The notes under the pieces are model-generated. The model was not told where the DNA came from. It worked only from the letters and a program-made list of their open reading frames with translations, and did no database searches. Made by a program: the position numbers and the translations under genes. Positions 8,389 through 16,194 of a stretch of 64,000 bases of DNA are shown here, piece by piece. The DNA is taken from assembly GCF_026153515.1 (NCBI RefSeq), contig NZ_CP110644.1:4307501-4371500 (forward strand), read 5' to 3'. The stretch is from Pseudomonas sp. KU26590 (GTDB lineage: Bacteria > Pseudomonadota > Gammaproteobacteria > Pseudomonadales > Pseudomonadaceae). Within the stretch, counting starts at the first letter, position 1; the number at the start of each line of letters is the position of its first letter.

Positions 8389-8811
8389 ATGAAAGTGCTC
8401 AAACGCATCACCGCCCCGCTCTCCTGGCTGGCCTTCGCCGGCGTGATGTTTGTCGGCAGCGCCCATTCCCACAATGCCGAGCGGGAAAAGGTCACCGTTC
8501 TGGAAGAGCACCCGATGCTCAATGCGCCAGGAAAAAAAGCCATGGTACTGACCGTTGATTACGCACCGGGCCAAGCCTCCATTGCCCACAGTCACAGCGG
8601 CAGCGCGATCGCTTATGTGCTGGAAGGCGAGGTGATTTCGAGAGTCAATGAGGGCAAGGCGGTCACCTACAAGGCAGGTCAGACATGGTACGAGCCGGCC
8701 GGGTCGAAGCACTACGAATCGAGAAACACCAGTGCGACAAAGCCTGTGAAATTGCTGGTGTTCATTCTGCTGGACGACAAGGCCGACATTCTCACGCCGC
8801 TGCCGAAGTGA
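8389..8811 (+). CDS. Exported single-domain cupin protein
   Basis: 140 residues. An N-terminal hydrophobic segment (about 9–27, cleavage likely near SAHS) indicates export. One cupin-2 domain follows: IAHSHSGSAIAYVLEGEV holds the first cupin motif with two His and the Glu, and the second motif lies around YEPAGSKHYESRN, so the metal-binding set looks complete. Small periplasmic cupins of this kind are common in Pseudomonas and their substrates are unknown. It stands alone between a terminator and a REPIN. Confidence 0.75.
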   Translation: MKVLKRITAPLSWLAFAGVMFVGSAHSHNAEREKVTVLEEHPMLNAPGKKAMVLTVDYAPGQASIAHSHSGSAIAYVLEGEVISRVNEGKAVTYKAGQTWYEPAGSKHYESRNTSATKPVKLLVFILLDDKADILTPLPK

Positions 8812-8833
8812 TGGTGAGGGTGAGGGTGATTCA

Positions 8834-8938
8834 ACCGGCCTCTTCCCGGCTAAACCCGGTCCCACTATGGAACCGCGTGCATTCAATGGGATCGCGCGCA
8901 GTCAGTGGGACCTGCTTTAGCCGGGAAGGCGTCAGGCG
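8834..8938. repeat. REPIN (pair of inverted REP sequences)
   Basis: A left arm CTTCCCGGCTAAACCCGGTC and a right arm ACCTGCTTTAGCCGGGAAG face each other about 65 bp apart. It is a single diverged copy of the same family that forms the five-copy tandem array at 60534–61328. Confidence 0.8.
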
Positions 8939-9053
8939 ACGCACTGCAACACCGGGCAGAGAACCCCGGGCCTAAATTTTCCGCCGCCGCTGTCGATACG
9001 CTATTCGTAGAGCCCGAATATCGGGTCGGACCGAATCAGTGAAAGGCAAAAGT

Positions 9054-9320
9054 ATGTACACAAACATTTTTCTGCTGGTAGAGCATGGCCGCGATCAAGG
9101 CGAAGTTTCTGTTCTGGGCTGGTTCGATGACGAACGCGCCGCGCAAGACACCGCCGAGGCCATGGAGTGGAAAGCGTATCGCGACGAAGCCAAGCGTCAT
9201 CACCAGTGGTCGAGTCAGCCGTTGCTGCCGCCGGACCAGACCGCCCATCGTCGTTTCTGGGTCAAGGGCATTTCCAAATTCAGCCACACCCCCGCACCCC
9301 GTTCGTGGGCGGTGCATTGA
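9054..9320 (+). CDS. Hypothetical protein, 88 residues
   Basis: Begins MYTNIFLLVEHGRDQGEVSV. It has no signal peptide, membrane segment or domain I recognise; the composition (charged, with Trp and Tyr spread through it) looks like a small soluble protein. I chose ATG at 9054, with AAAGG at 9042–9046, over the GTG at 9040 that would overlap this site. It converges on the HAD phosphatase gene, 15 bp apart. The reverse frame is also open, but the ribosome site and amino-acid make-up favour this strand. Confidence 0.5.
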   Translation: MYTNIFLLVEHGRDQGEVSVLGWFDDERAAQDTAEAMEWKAYRDEAKRHHQWSSQPLLPPDQTAHRRFWVKGISKFSHTPAPRSWAVH

Positions 9321-9335
9321 TTGCGTCGGGTTTGA

Positions 9336-9989
9336 TTAGCGCCAGCTCAGCACCGGCCATCGCGCCTGCTGAGCATGGGCCAGCAACACAGGGTCCGGAT
9401 TGACCGCGTATGGATGGCTGACGGCGCAAAGGAGCGGCAGGTCATTACGTGAATCGGAATAAAAACTCGCCCCTTCCAGCGTCTCCCCCTCACTGTCCAG
9501 CCACGTCAGCAACCGAGTGACCTTGCCTTCGCGGTAGGTCAGCACGCCTTCGGTGCGACCGCTGAAATGACCATCGAGGAGTTCCAGGTCGATCGCCAAC
9601 ACCTCATCGATGCCCAGGTGAGCGGCAATGGGCGCCACCAGATGCACGCCCGATGCCGAAATCACCAGTAGCCTGTCCCCTGCCGACCGGTGCCGGGCGA
9701 TAGTCGCCCGGGCATCGGCGTAGACCAGAGGATCAATCACCGCTGGAACGAAGTCGGCCACGTCGCTGGCAACCGCGTGGCGAGCGCGGCCCGCCATCGG
9801 CGCCAGGCTGAACGCCATGTAATCTTCCATTGCCAGTTTGCCTTCGCCATACGCCGCCATCAGTTGCGCGTCACGCTGCATGAAGCATTCACCGTCGACC
9901 CAACCCAGCCGGGCCATTTCCCTGCTCCACAGACTGGCGCAATCGCCGTTGATCAGCGTTTCGTCCAGGTCGAATATCGCGAGAGCCAT
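9336..9989 (-). CDS. HAD-IB family phosphatase (SerB-like)
   Basis: 217-residue cytoplasmic phosphohydrolase. Motif I is DLDETL (residues 7–12), motif II is the Ser of VISASG, the motif III Lys is probably that of REGKVTR, and motif IV is YSDSRNDLP. The length and the 'DLDETLINGDC' start place it with phosphoserine-phosphatase-like HAD-IB enzymes, many of which act on phosphorylated alcohols or amino alcohols. It is the last gene of the leftward cluster with the symporter and the two kinase-like proteins, so its substrate may be the phosphorylated product of one of those; this is inference. GAGG lies upstream of the ATG at 9989. Confidence 0.75.
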   Translation of the reverse strand: MALAIFDLDETLINGDCASLWSREMARLGWVDGECFMQRDAQLMAAYGEGKLAMEDYMAFSLAPMAGRARHAVASDVADFVPAVIDPLVYADARATIARHRSAGDRLLVISASGVHLVAPIAAHLGIDEVLAIDLELLDGHFSGRTEGVLTYREGKVTRLLTWLDSEGETLEGASFYSDSRNDLPLLCAVSHPYAVNPDPVLLAHAQQARWPVLSWR

Positions 9990-10020
9990 TTCAACACCTC
10001 AACGTTTGTTTGCTTGAATC

Positions 10021-10050
10021 ACAGCGCCGGCGACACAAGCCCGGCGCTGT
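10021..10050 (-). other. Intercistronic hairpin between symporter and phosphatase genes
   Basis: ACAGCGCCGG and CCGGCGCTGT form a perfect 10-bp stem with a 10-base loop, 10 bases after the symporter stop and 31 before the phosphatase start. No T-run follows in the direction of transcription, so it is more likely a partial attenuator or mRNA-end stabiliser than a full terminator. Confidence 0.6.
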
Positions 10051-10059
10051 GCGCGGGGT

Positions 10060-11589
10060 TCAGCTCATTGCAGGGGTTGCGCCGACAGGATCGCGACGCG
10101 GCGCTGCAAGGATGAATAGCGCGTTGACGCGCTCGATCTCAGCGGGCGTCGGCTTGATGACGAAGGCGAAGCCGATGAACACCAGCGCGTTGAAAATCAC
10201 CCCGATGATGCCGCTGGTCAGCGAGCCCAGGGCTGGAATATCGTCCGGGTAGAACACGGTCAGAACGATGGCGATCAGGATCCCCACCAACATGCCGGCG
10301 ATTGCGCCTTGTTTATTGCCGTGGCGGCTGAAGATCCCGAAAAACAACGGCACCGACAGCTGAATGATCCCCTGGTAGGAAATCTGCGCCAGCAACTGCA
10401 ACCGCGAGTAATCGAATGTCAGGTAGGCCAGCAGCGATGCGGCAGCGATGAACACCACCATGCCGGATTTCGCCAGCACGGTCTTCTCACGGTCGCTGCG
10501 GGGTTTGTTCCAGGTCGCCAGGTCGTTGGCGAACTGCGTGCCACACACTTGGACGCAGCCGTCGACATGGCCGATGCTTGCTGCCAGCACGATGACAATC
10601 GCCAGCGCCAGCAGCCATGGGCCACCGATGTCGAACAACGAAATGAACCAGCCATTCTGCGGATGTGCAGCGACCGCGGGGTCCTGACTGATGGCGGCCG
10701 CGAACAGCATGAGGATGCCGTAGAAGCCTGCGACCAGCAGGATGGTCAGCAGCGTGCCCTTTTTCACAGATCGCACGCCGCTGGCGGTGTAAATGCGTTG
10801 AAAACTCATTGGCCAGCACATCGAGCCAATCACGCCCGTGAAGATCAGACTGAACATGTACATCGGGCCGTACGTGCTGCCCGCACCGCCCGGGATTACC
10901 AACATGCTGGCCGGCAACTGCGCCAGGTGCGAAAACGACGCTTGCTCGCCGGACATCAAAAAGATGCACAGCGCCGCGCACAGCACATACGCAATCAGGC
11001 CCTGGTACATGTCGGTCATGATCAGCCCGCGCATGCCCATGCTGACGGTCCAGTACTGACGAATCAGCACCACCCCCACGCCAACCATCAGGCAGGTCGT
11101 TACGCCCCAGCGACCGAAGCTTGCAAACTGGAACAGCGTCGCCAAAGCCTGAATGCCCATCACGACCCACGGAAACACCGAGATAATGCCGATGATCGAG
11201 GCGATGCGCTTGACCGCCGGACTGTCGAATCGCATGCCCAACAGATCCGGTTGCGTGGTCAGGTTAAAGCGCTTGCCCCACGTCCATGCACGGTTGGCCA
11301 TCAAGTACATCGCGGTCACGCCGAGGGTCGCGTAGACCATGCCGTAGAAACCCAGCGCACCGCCGACGGACAGCGCAAAAAACGCCGTGAACGTGGCGCC
11401 CGGCCACCACGAGTTGGTGTAGCACATGGCGATGTACCAAGGGCCGTAGGACCGTCCGCCCACGGCGTAATCGGAGAAGCTGTCGCTCTTGCGATTGGTG
11501 GCGTAGAGCACGGCAATCATGCCGGCCAGAAACAGGCCGATCAGGCCGAAGGTGATGAACAGATTGGAATCGACTGCGGTGCTGATCAT
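10060..11589 (-). CDS. Sodium:solute symporter (SSS family)
   Basis: 509-residue secondary transporter with about thirteen membrane helices, the usual SSS number. Diagnostic stretches are SDYAVGGRSYGPWYIAMCYTN near the N-terminus and the region around GPMYMFSLIFTGVIGSMCWPM. It imports a small solute with sodium; substrate cannot be read from sequence. It starts within the stop of the small DUF3311-like gene, a pairing common for SSS carriers. The cluster also has a carbamoylase, two choline-kinase-like proteins and a phosphatase, which suggests uptake of a carbamoylated or hydroxylated nitrogen compound. Confidence 0.88.
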   Translation of the reverse strand: MISTAVDSNLFITFGLIGLFLAGMIAVLYATNRKSDSFSDYAVGGRSYGPWYIAMCYTNSWWPGATFTAFFALSVGGALGFYGMVYATLGVTAMYLMANRAWTWGKRFNLTTQPDLLGMRFDSPAVKRIASIIGIISVFPWVVMGIQALATLFQFASFGRWGVTTCLMVGVGVVLIRQYWTVSMGMRGLIMTDMYQGLIAYVLCAALCIFLMSGEQASFSHLAQLPASMLVIPGGAGSTYGPMYMFSLIFTGVIGSMCWPMSFQRIYTASGVRSVKKGTLLTILLVAGFYGILMLFAAAISQDPAVAAHPQNGWFISLFDIGGPWLLALAIVIVLAASIGHVDGCVQVCGTQFANDLATWNKPRSDREKTVLAKSGMVVFIAAASLLAYLTFDYSRLQLLAQISYQGIIQLSVPLFFGIFSRHGNKQGAIAGMLVGILIAIVLTVFYPDDIPALGSLTSGIIGVIFNALVFIGFAFVIKPTPAEIERVNALFILAAPRRDPVGATPAMS

Positions 11590-11849
11590 TGCACGCCCCC
11601 CTCTTCAGGTATCTCGCCGGTCATGGACTCGATGGCATACAGCACCCACAGGCCGAGGCCGGTCAGCAGGGCAATCAATATCCAGTAAAAGATGGGCAGC
11701 GGAATGCCGAGCACGATAACCGCGCTGCTGCTGACCCCCATATAAAACGGCGGAAACAGCGCCATCATCAACATCAGGAAGAAATACACACCGAAGATCA
11801 GGGCCTTCAGACGGCGGGGCGGCGCCAGTGAGGGGTTGTTTTGCATCAT
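11586..11849 (-). CDS. Small membrane partner of the symporter (DUF3311-like)
   Basis: 87 residues with two hydrophobic helices: LIFGVYFFLMLMMALFPPFY and PLPIFYWILIALLTGLGLWV. The FYW motif at the start of the second helix is typical of DUF3311 proteins, which are found beside SSS carriers and are thought to be an accessory subunit. I chose ATG at 11849 because AAGGAG lies six bases upstream; a longer reading frame lacks a ribosome site. The stop overlaps the symporter start by ATGA. Confidence 0.75.
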   Translation of the reverse strand: MMQNNPSLAPPRRLKALIFGVYFFLMLMMALFPPFYMGVSSSAVIVLGIPLPIFYWILIALLTGLGLWVLYAIESMTGEIPEEGGVQ

Positions 11850-12012
11850 GTTGCGCTCCTTGAATTCTGGATTTAATGGCCGTGCGATCAAACAAATCCA
11901 GGCAGTGAAGCGAATGCGGAACGCCCGCTATTTTGTTGTTATCAGAATCAGCACCGTTGCCCGGTTGCACCGAGGCATGGCCGGCTGATTCAGGTCCAGC
12001 GCTGGCGCAGGC

Positions 12013-12948
12013 TCAGGCCTGTCTTAGCCAGCTTTCCCACTGCGAATCGTTGATGACGCTGCGCGCGCGCATGTGTTTCCAGACGCCGTACTTGTAGAAA
12101 TCAAAATCCAGTTGCGAGACCGCGTGCTGCACCATCGCCCAGGTCGACCACTTGAGGTCCGCCAGCGCCTTGTTCAACTTGATCCGCGCCAGGGTCTGAG
12201 GCGTCACCCGACCGAAGTAGTCTTCAATCAGCGCCAGCTCCATGTCGTCGGTGAAAAACATCTCGCCAAACCACAGCGCCAGTTCGTAATGGCGGTCGTT
12301 GTTGGAGGCGTATTCGAAATCCACCAGACGGATCTGGCGCGCGTCGTTGAGCATGAAGTTGCCCGCCAGTGTGTCGTTCATGCACGGCGCCAGATCGATG
12401 CCCGACGCCTGCAACGCCTGCCGGGCCCGCTGGTATTGCAGGCACAGCCAGGCGTCGTCCGGCGGCGTATAGCCGTTGACCTCAGCCACCTGGCGCTGGT
12501 GTTCGGCAATCATGTCGAAGGCTGTTTTGGTCTGGATCAGTGCCGGCTGATCATTGAACGCCTTGAGCGCGTGCAGCGCCCTGTGGCGGACATCGCGTTG
12601 CAGGAAATCGTGGTTGGACGAGGCGCGCCACCCTTCCATGAATTCGAACACCTCAACGCCGAATGCTTCGAGGAACGCAAACACCGGTGCGCCGTAGCCG
12701 GTGTCAGCGGCCTTGAGGCTGGCGTCGTGGGCCGTCCTCCGGTCGATGAACATTTCAGTGCCCACCCCCGGCACTTTAAAAAAGTACGCCGTGTCGGCGC
12801 CCTGCACCTCCACGCGCCAGTTGGTGTTGGAGATCCCGCCACTGACAGGCTGGTAAGTGATCTTGCGACCCTTCCAGCTGTCGATGCTGAGAATCGCCGC
12901 CTCCAGCTGGTGCTCTGCGCCGGTGGCGGCGTCGCCGAAGTTCTTCAT
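12013..12948 (-). CDS. Choline/ethanolamine-kinase-like phosphotransferase with altered Brenner motif
   Basis: 311 residues of the aminoglycoside-phosphotransferase/choline-kinase fold. The catalytic loop reads CMNDTLAGNF: the catalytic Asp and the Mg-binding Asn are present, but the His that opens the usual HxDxxxxN motif is Met. The Mg-binding Asp is in LVDFEYASNN. GGAGGG at 12955–12960 fixes the start at 12948. It overlaps the stop of the upstream homologous gene, so the two are translationally coupled and may work as a pair. It could phosphorylate an amino alcohol imported by the symporter; no substrate can be assigned. Confidence 0.75.
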   Translation of the reverse strand: MKNFGDAATGAEHQLEAAILSIDSWKGRKITYQPVSGGISNTNWRVEVQGADTAYFFKVPGVGTEMFIDRRTAHDASLKAADTGYGAPVFAFLEAFGVEVFEFMEGWRASSNHDFLQRDVRHRALHALKAFNDQPALIQTKTAFDMIAEHQRQVAEVNGYTPPDDAWLCLQYQRARQALQASGIDLAPCMNDTLAGNFMLNDARQIRLVDFEYASNNDRHYELALWFGEMFFTDDMELALIEDYFGRVTPQTLARIKLNKALADLKWSTWAMVQHAVSQLDFDFYKYGVWKHMRARSVINDSQWESWLRQA

Positions 12949-13901
12949 GCTTGACCCTCCTGAACCTGACGCAGCCAGCTCTCGAAGCGCGCGTCCTGAA
13001 TAGTCTGGCGGCAACGCAACAGCGTCCACTGCCCGACCTTTGAAAACTCCAGATTGCGGGTGGACGTGGCCCCCACCCAAAGGCCCCATAACGTCCAGTA
13101 CCAGTCGTTGATCAGTGCGTAGAAACGGCAACGGGCGTAATCGCTCTCGCGGCACTGGCCCGCCCACGCGATGATCCCTTCGCGCCACTGGCTCTCGAAC
13201 GGATACAGCTCGTTGAGGGTAATCGCCACGTCGTACCAGGGGTCGAAACACCCGCCGTAGTCGAAGTCGATCAGACGCAGTTCCCCGGCGGGGCCCACCA
13301 TGACGTCGCTGGCCAGACCGTCCCCGTGCAAGGGGACGCTTTGGCCGGGATGCTGCTGTAGAGCCTCCCAGGCCAGATCAATGCAGGTGTCGATCCACGC
13401 GTGATCGGGCGGCAGGCTGACGCCGTCGCGCAGGCACAGCGCGCGCAGCTTCTGCAGATCGGCCATTGGAGAACGCGCGAAGTCAGGCGTCGGGCCCGCG
13501 TGCACTTGCTTCTTCAGGGCCCACAGCGCCTGCAGACGCAGCGGCGACGTCAGTTCGTCCAGCCGCGCCCAGCGCCACTGCGGCGCGGGCAACGCCTCGA
13601 ACAGCAACACCCCGTTTGCCACGTCAGCGCTTTTCAACGCCGGCGCCGCGCCGGTGGCAGCGGCGCACGCACTGGCTTGCGCACTTCGAGCGACATCGAT
13701 CAACGGCGCCATGTCAGCGTGCAGCACCTTGGCGTACCAGGTGCCCAGGGCGCTGCTGACCCGGTAACCGGCCCACTCGGTCGCCACGCGTATCGGCGAC
13801 GCCACGCCGGCAGTGCCCGCACTGATCTGACTGTCAGCGGGAAACCCGGCGGCGCTCAACGCGTCCAGCAGCCGCTGACGCTCGCTCGTTGAATTCAGCA
13901 T
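12945..13901 (-). CDS. Choline/ethanolamine-kinase-like phosphotransferase, second member of the pair
   Basis: 318 residues of the same fold as its downstream neighbour. The catalytic loop is HGDGLASDVMV: His and catalytic Asp are present but the final Asn of HxDxxxxN is Asp. The Mg site is LIDFDYGG. Three ATGs occur in a row; only the third (13901) is spaced six bases from GAGGA at 13908–13912, so I use it. Both proteins end with a similar sequence (ESWLRQ), so they are probably duplicates. The upstream neighbour is an M20 carbamoylase, ten bases away. Confidence 0.75.
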   Translation of the reverse strand: MLNSTSERQRLLDALSAAGFPADSQISAGTAGVASPIRVATEWAGYRVSSALGTWYAKVLHADMAPLIDVARSAQASACAAATGAAPALKSADVANGVLLFEALPAPQWRWARLDELTSPLRLQALWALKKQVHAGPTPDFARSPMADLQKLRALCLRDGVSLPPDHAWIDTCIDLAWEALQQHPGQSVPLHGDGLASDVMVGPAGELRLIDFDYGGCFDPWYDVAITLNELYPFESQWREGIIAWAGQCRESDYARCRFYALINDWYWTLWGLWVGATSTRNLEFSKVGQWTLLRCRQTIQDARFESWLRQVQEGQA

Positions 13902-13910
13902 CATCATTCC

Positions 13911-15191
13911 TCAGTTGAACGAGGCAGGGGAAGAACAGGCGCGATGCAGCAATGACGTCAGCAGGCGCAGGCCGTTGTGCAAGTCTTCGTCACGGGTGTA
14001 CTCCGCTTCGTTGTGGGAGACGCCGTTGCTGCTCGGAACGAACAGCAGGCACGCCGGGTATCGGCGGTTCAGGCTGAGGGCGTCATGCCCTGAGACGGTG
14101 ATGCTGTTGCCCGTCGGTAGCCCCAGCTCATGGGCGACGCTGTACGCCAGTTCGGCGAAACCGTGATGCAGTTTCACCGGCTCGCGCAGCACACTGCTCT
14201 CGACCTCAAAGCCGGTGGATGTTTTCGCTGCGATGTCCTGCAAGGTGACGTCAAACCGCTCACCGGCAGCGGCGAGGCGTTCTACATCGCGGGAGCGAAA
14301 CTCGACCAGCAGCGAGACCCGCGAGGGCACCACGTTGGGCGAGTTGGGGTAGATCTCCAGGCGTCCGACCGAACTGTGCATCTCCAGGCCGTGCCGCTCG
14401 ACTTCGGCGCGCACGGCGGTGATGGCATGGGCCGCCGCCAGCAAGGCATCTCGACGCGCCGCCATCGGCGTGGGGCCGGTGTGGTTTTGCTCGCCGTCAA
14501 AGCGCACGCGTTTTTTCAGCGCAGCCCACGTCTCACGCACCACGCCAATGGCCTGGCCCTGGGCTTCCAGGGCCGGTCCCTGTTCGACGTGAATTTCGAC
14601 GTAACCGGCGACCGGTAAATCGACCATCGCGTCGCCCAGATAGCCGATACCGCGTAGCGCTTGCTCAAGGGAAACGCCATCGCCGTCGCGGCAGGCCAAC
14701 GCCTGCTCCACGGACATGGCCCCGGTGAACACACTGCTGCCAATCAGGCTCGGCTGGAAACGCGCGCCCTCCTCGTTCGTCCAGTTCACCACGGCCAGAT
14801 TGCAGGCCGGCGTCTCGCCGCGCTCACGCAGTTGCCGGGCCAGGCTTGCCACCGCCACCGCACCTGCCAGCACGCCATAGATGCCATCGAAGCGACCGGC
14901 ACTGGGCTGACTGTCCAGATGGGAGCCGCACAAGAGATACGGCGCGGCAGGATCGAACGTGATCAGCCCGAACACATTACCCACCGCATCGACGCGAACG
15001 TCAAAGCCGTGACCGGTCAGCCAGTCGCAGAAAAGATCGCGCACCTGGCCGTCTTCTGCCGACGCAGACAGCCGATGCAGGCCACCGGCCGGCGTCGCGC
15101 CAATCGCGGAACTGAGCCGGAACAGCGCATCGAATTCTTCGATGTCAGCGGCATTCGGCGTGAGCAGTTCAGGAGTAAAGGACTTCGACAT
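13911..15191 (-). CDS. M20 family amidohydrolase (N-carbamoyl-amino-acid / allantoate amidohydrolase-like)
   Basis: 426-residue cytoplasmic two-metal hydrolase. The metal ligands are visible in order: His in CGSHLDSQ, Asp in GRFDGIYGV, Glu in TNEEGARF, His in EIHVEQGP and His in GVSHNEAEY. The family splits ureido or carbamoyl groups, releasing ammonia and CO2, or works on related amides. ATG at 15191 overlaps the DeoR gene end by 23 bp. It is the first metabolic gene of the leftward cluster, so the substrate of the cluster probably carries a carbamoyl or amide group. The subtype cannot be told from sequence alone. Confidence 0.82.
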   Translation of the reverse strand: MSKSFTPELLTPNAADIEEFDALFRLSSAIGATPAGGLHRLSASAEDGQVRDLFCDWLTGHGFDVRVDAVGNVFGLITFDPAAPYLLCGSHLDSQPSAGRFDGIYGVLAGAVAVASLARQLRERGETPACNLAVVNWTNEEGARFQPSLIGSSVFTGAMSVEQALACRDGDGVSLEQALRGIGYLGDAMVDLPVAGYVEIHVEQGPALEAQGQAIGVVRETWAALKKRVRFDGEQNHTGPTPMAARRDALLAAAHAITAVRAEVERHGLEMHSSVGRLEIYPNSPNVVPSRVSLLVEFRSRDVERLAAAGERFDVTLQDIAAKTSTGFEVESSVLREPVKLHHGFAELAYSVAHELGLPTGNSITVSGHDALSLNRRYPACLLFVPSSNGVSHNEAEYTRDEDLHNGLRLLTSLLHRACSSPASFN

Positions 15192-15927
15192 TATCTTGCT
15201 CCAGACGGGTCGAAAAATCGTCGGACAACGGGCGATTGGTGACCACGGTATTGATGGCGCCAAAAGGCAGCGTATTGATGAAGGTCCGGTGGCCGAACTT
15301 GGCGTCGTCGGCCAGCACCACACTGCGCAGACAGTGTCCGGCGAGGGTACGGCGCAACAGCGCCTCAGGCTCTTCGTAGTCCATGAACCCCAGGGTCAGG
15401 TCGATCGCCCCGATGCCCATGAAGGCGATGTCGTAGTGAAACTGACGGGCAAATTCCAGGGTGTGGGCGCCCACCAGCGCGTTGTCGTTGCGCCGCACAT
15501 CGCCGGGCGCGACCAGCACCGCGTTGTCGCTCTGGCGGGTGATCAACTGGGCAATGTCCAGGGAGTTGGTGATCACCTTCAGGTGGCTGAAGGCTGTCAG
15601 TTGCTGCGCCAGCGCCAGGGTTGAGGTGCCGGTGTCGAGAAAAATCGCCATCCCGTCCTGAACCAACTGCGCCGCGCGCGCGCCGATGGCCGCCTTGGCC
15701 TGGGTCTTGATGCGGGTGCGCACCTGAAGCGGCTGTTCTTCGTTGGGCCTTGGCAGAATCGCCCCTCCGTGGATGCGCCTTAACCTGCCCGCCTCCTCCA
15801 GGTACTTGAAGTCACGGCGGATGGTTTCTTCGGACACGAACAGCGACTGGGCAAGGTCCGACGCCTTGACCCGTTGATGTTGCGCCAGCAGGCGCATGAT
15901 TTCGTCCAGACGAGGTTGGTTGAGCAT
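15169..15927 (-). CDS. DeoR family transcriptional regulator
   Basis: 252 residues. An N-terminal DeoR helix-turn-helix (RLDEIMRLLAQHQRVKASDL then SEETIRRDFKYLEEAGRLRR) is followed by a sugar-isomerase-like effector domain with LDTGTSTLALA. DeoR proteins usually bind phosphorylated metabolites; a kinase and a phosphatase in the same cluster fit this. ATG at 15927 gives the standard DeoR start (MLNQPRLDEIM). The gene overlaps the carbamoylase gene and heads the operon, which suggests autoregulation. An inverted repeat GTGTGGCG...CGCCACAC at 15998–16027 upstream is a possible operator. Confidence 0.85.
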   Translation of the reverse strand: MLNQPRLDEIMRLLAQHQRVKASDLAQSLFVSEETIRRDFKYLEEAGRLRRIHGGAILPRPNEEQPLQVRTRIKTQAKAAIGARAAQLVQDGMAIFLDTGTSTLALAQQLTAFSHLKVITNSLDIAQLITRQSDNAVLVAPGDVRRNDNALVGAHTLEFARQFHYDIAFMGIGAIDLTLGFMDYEEPEALLRRTLAGHCLRSVVLADDAKFGHRTFINTLPFGAINTVVTNRPLSDDFSTRLEQDNVEVLYS

Positions 15928-15997
15928 GGGGTAGACATTCCGTTGCAAGGTGAAACCCTCAGTGTACTGGCCCGGCCTGACACTGCCGCAGTCGGCC

Positions 15998-16027
15998 GTG
16001 TGGCGCAGGCCTGATCGCCCGCCACAC
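15998..16027. promoter_or_regulatory. Inverted repeat upstream of the DeoR operon
   Basis: GTGTGGCG and CGCCACAC, 14 bases apart, 71 bp before the DeoR start. Candidate operator for DeoR or part of the terminator region of the amidase gene; weak evidence. Confidence 0.3.
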
Positions 16028-16194
16028 AACAGCCGGCGCGGCGTGGGCCGGACCGGGTCACGTGTAAAACCTGGGGCAATGATGGATCGGGACACGCGAA
16101 CCTCTCACTCGAATCGTGGTGAAAGGGCAGTGAATTGCAAAAAGGTGACGCGCCGGGCGGGCTTCTTGCGAGCCCACTCCGATCCTGCCGATGA

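Noticed and set aside
10309..11688. Long open frame (459 codons) on the plus strand
   Set aside because: Antisense shadow of the SSS symporter; rich in His, Gln and Arg with no hydrophobic or domain pattern, typical of reverse frames in GC-rich DNA.
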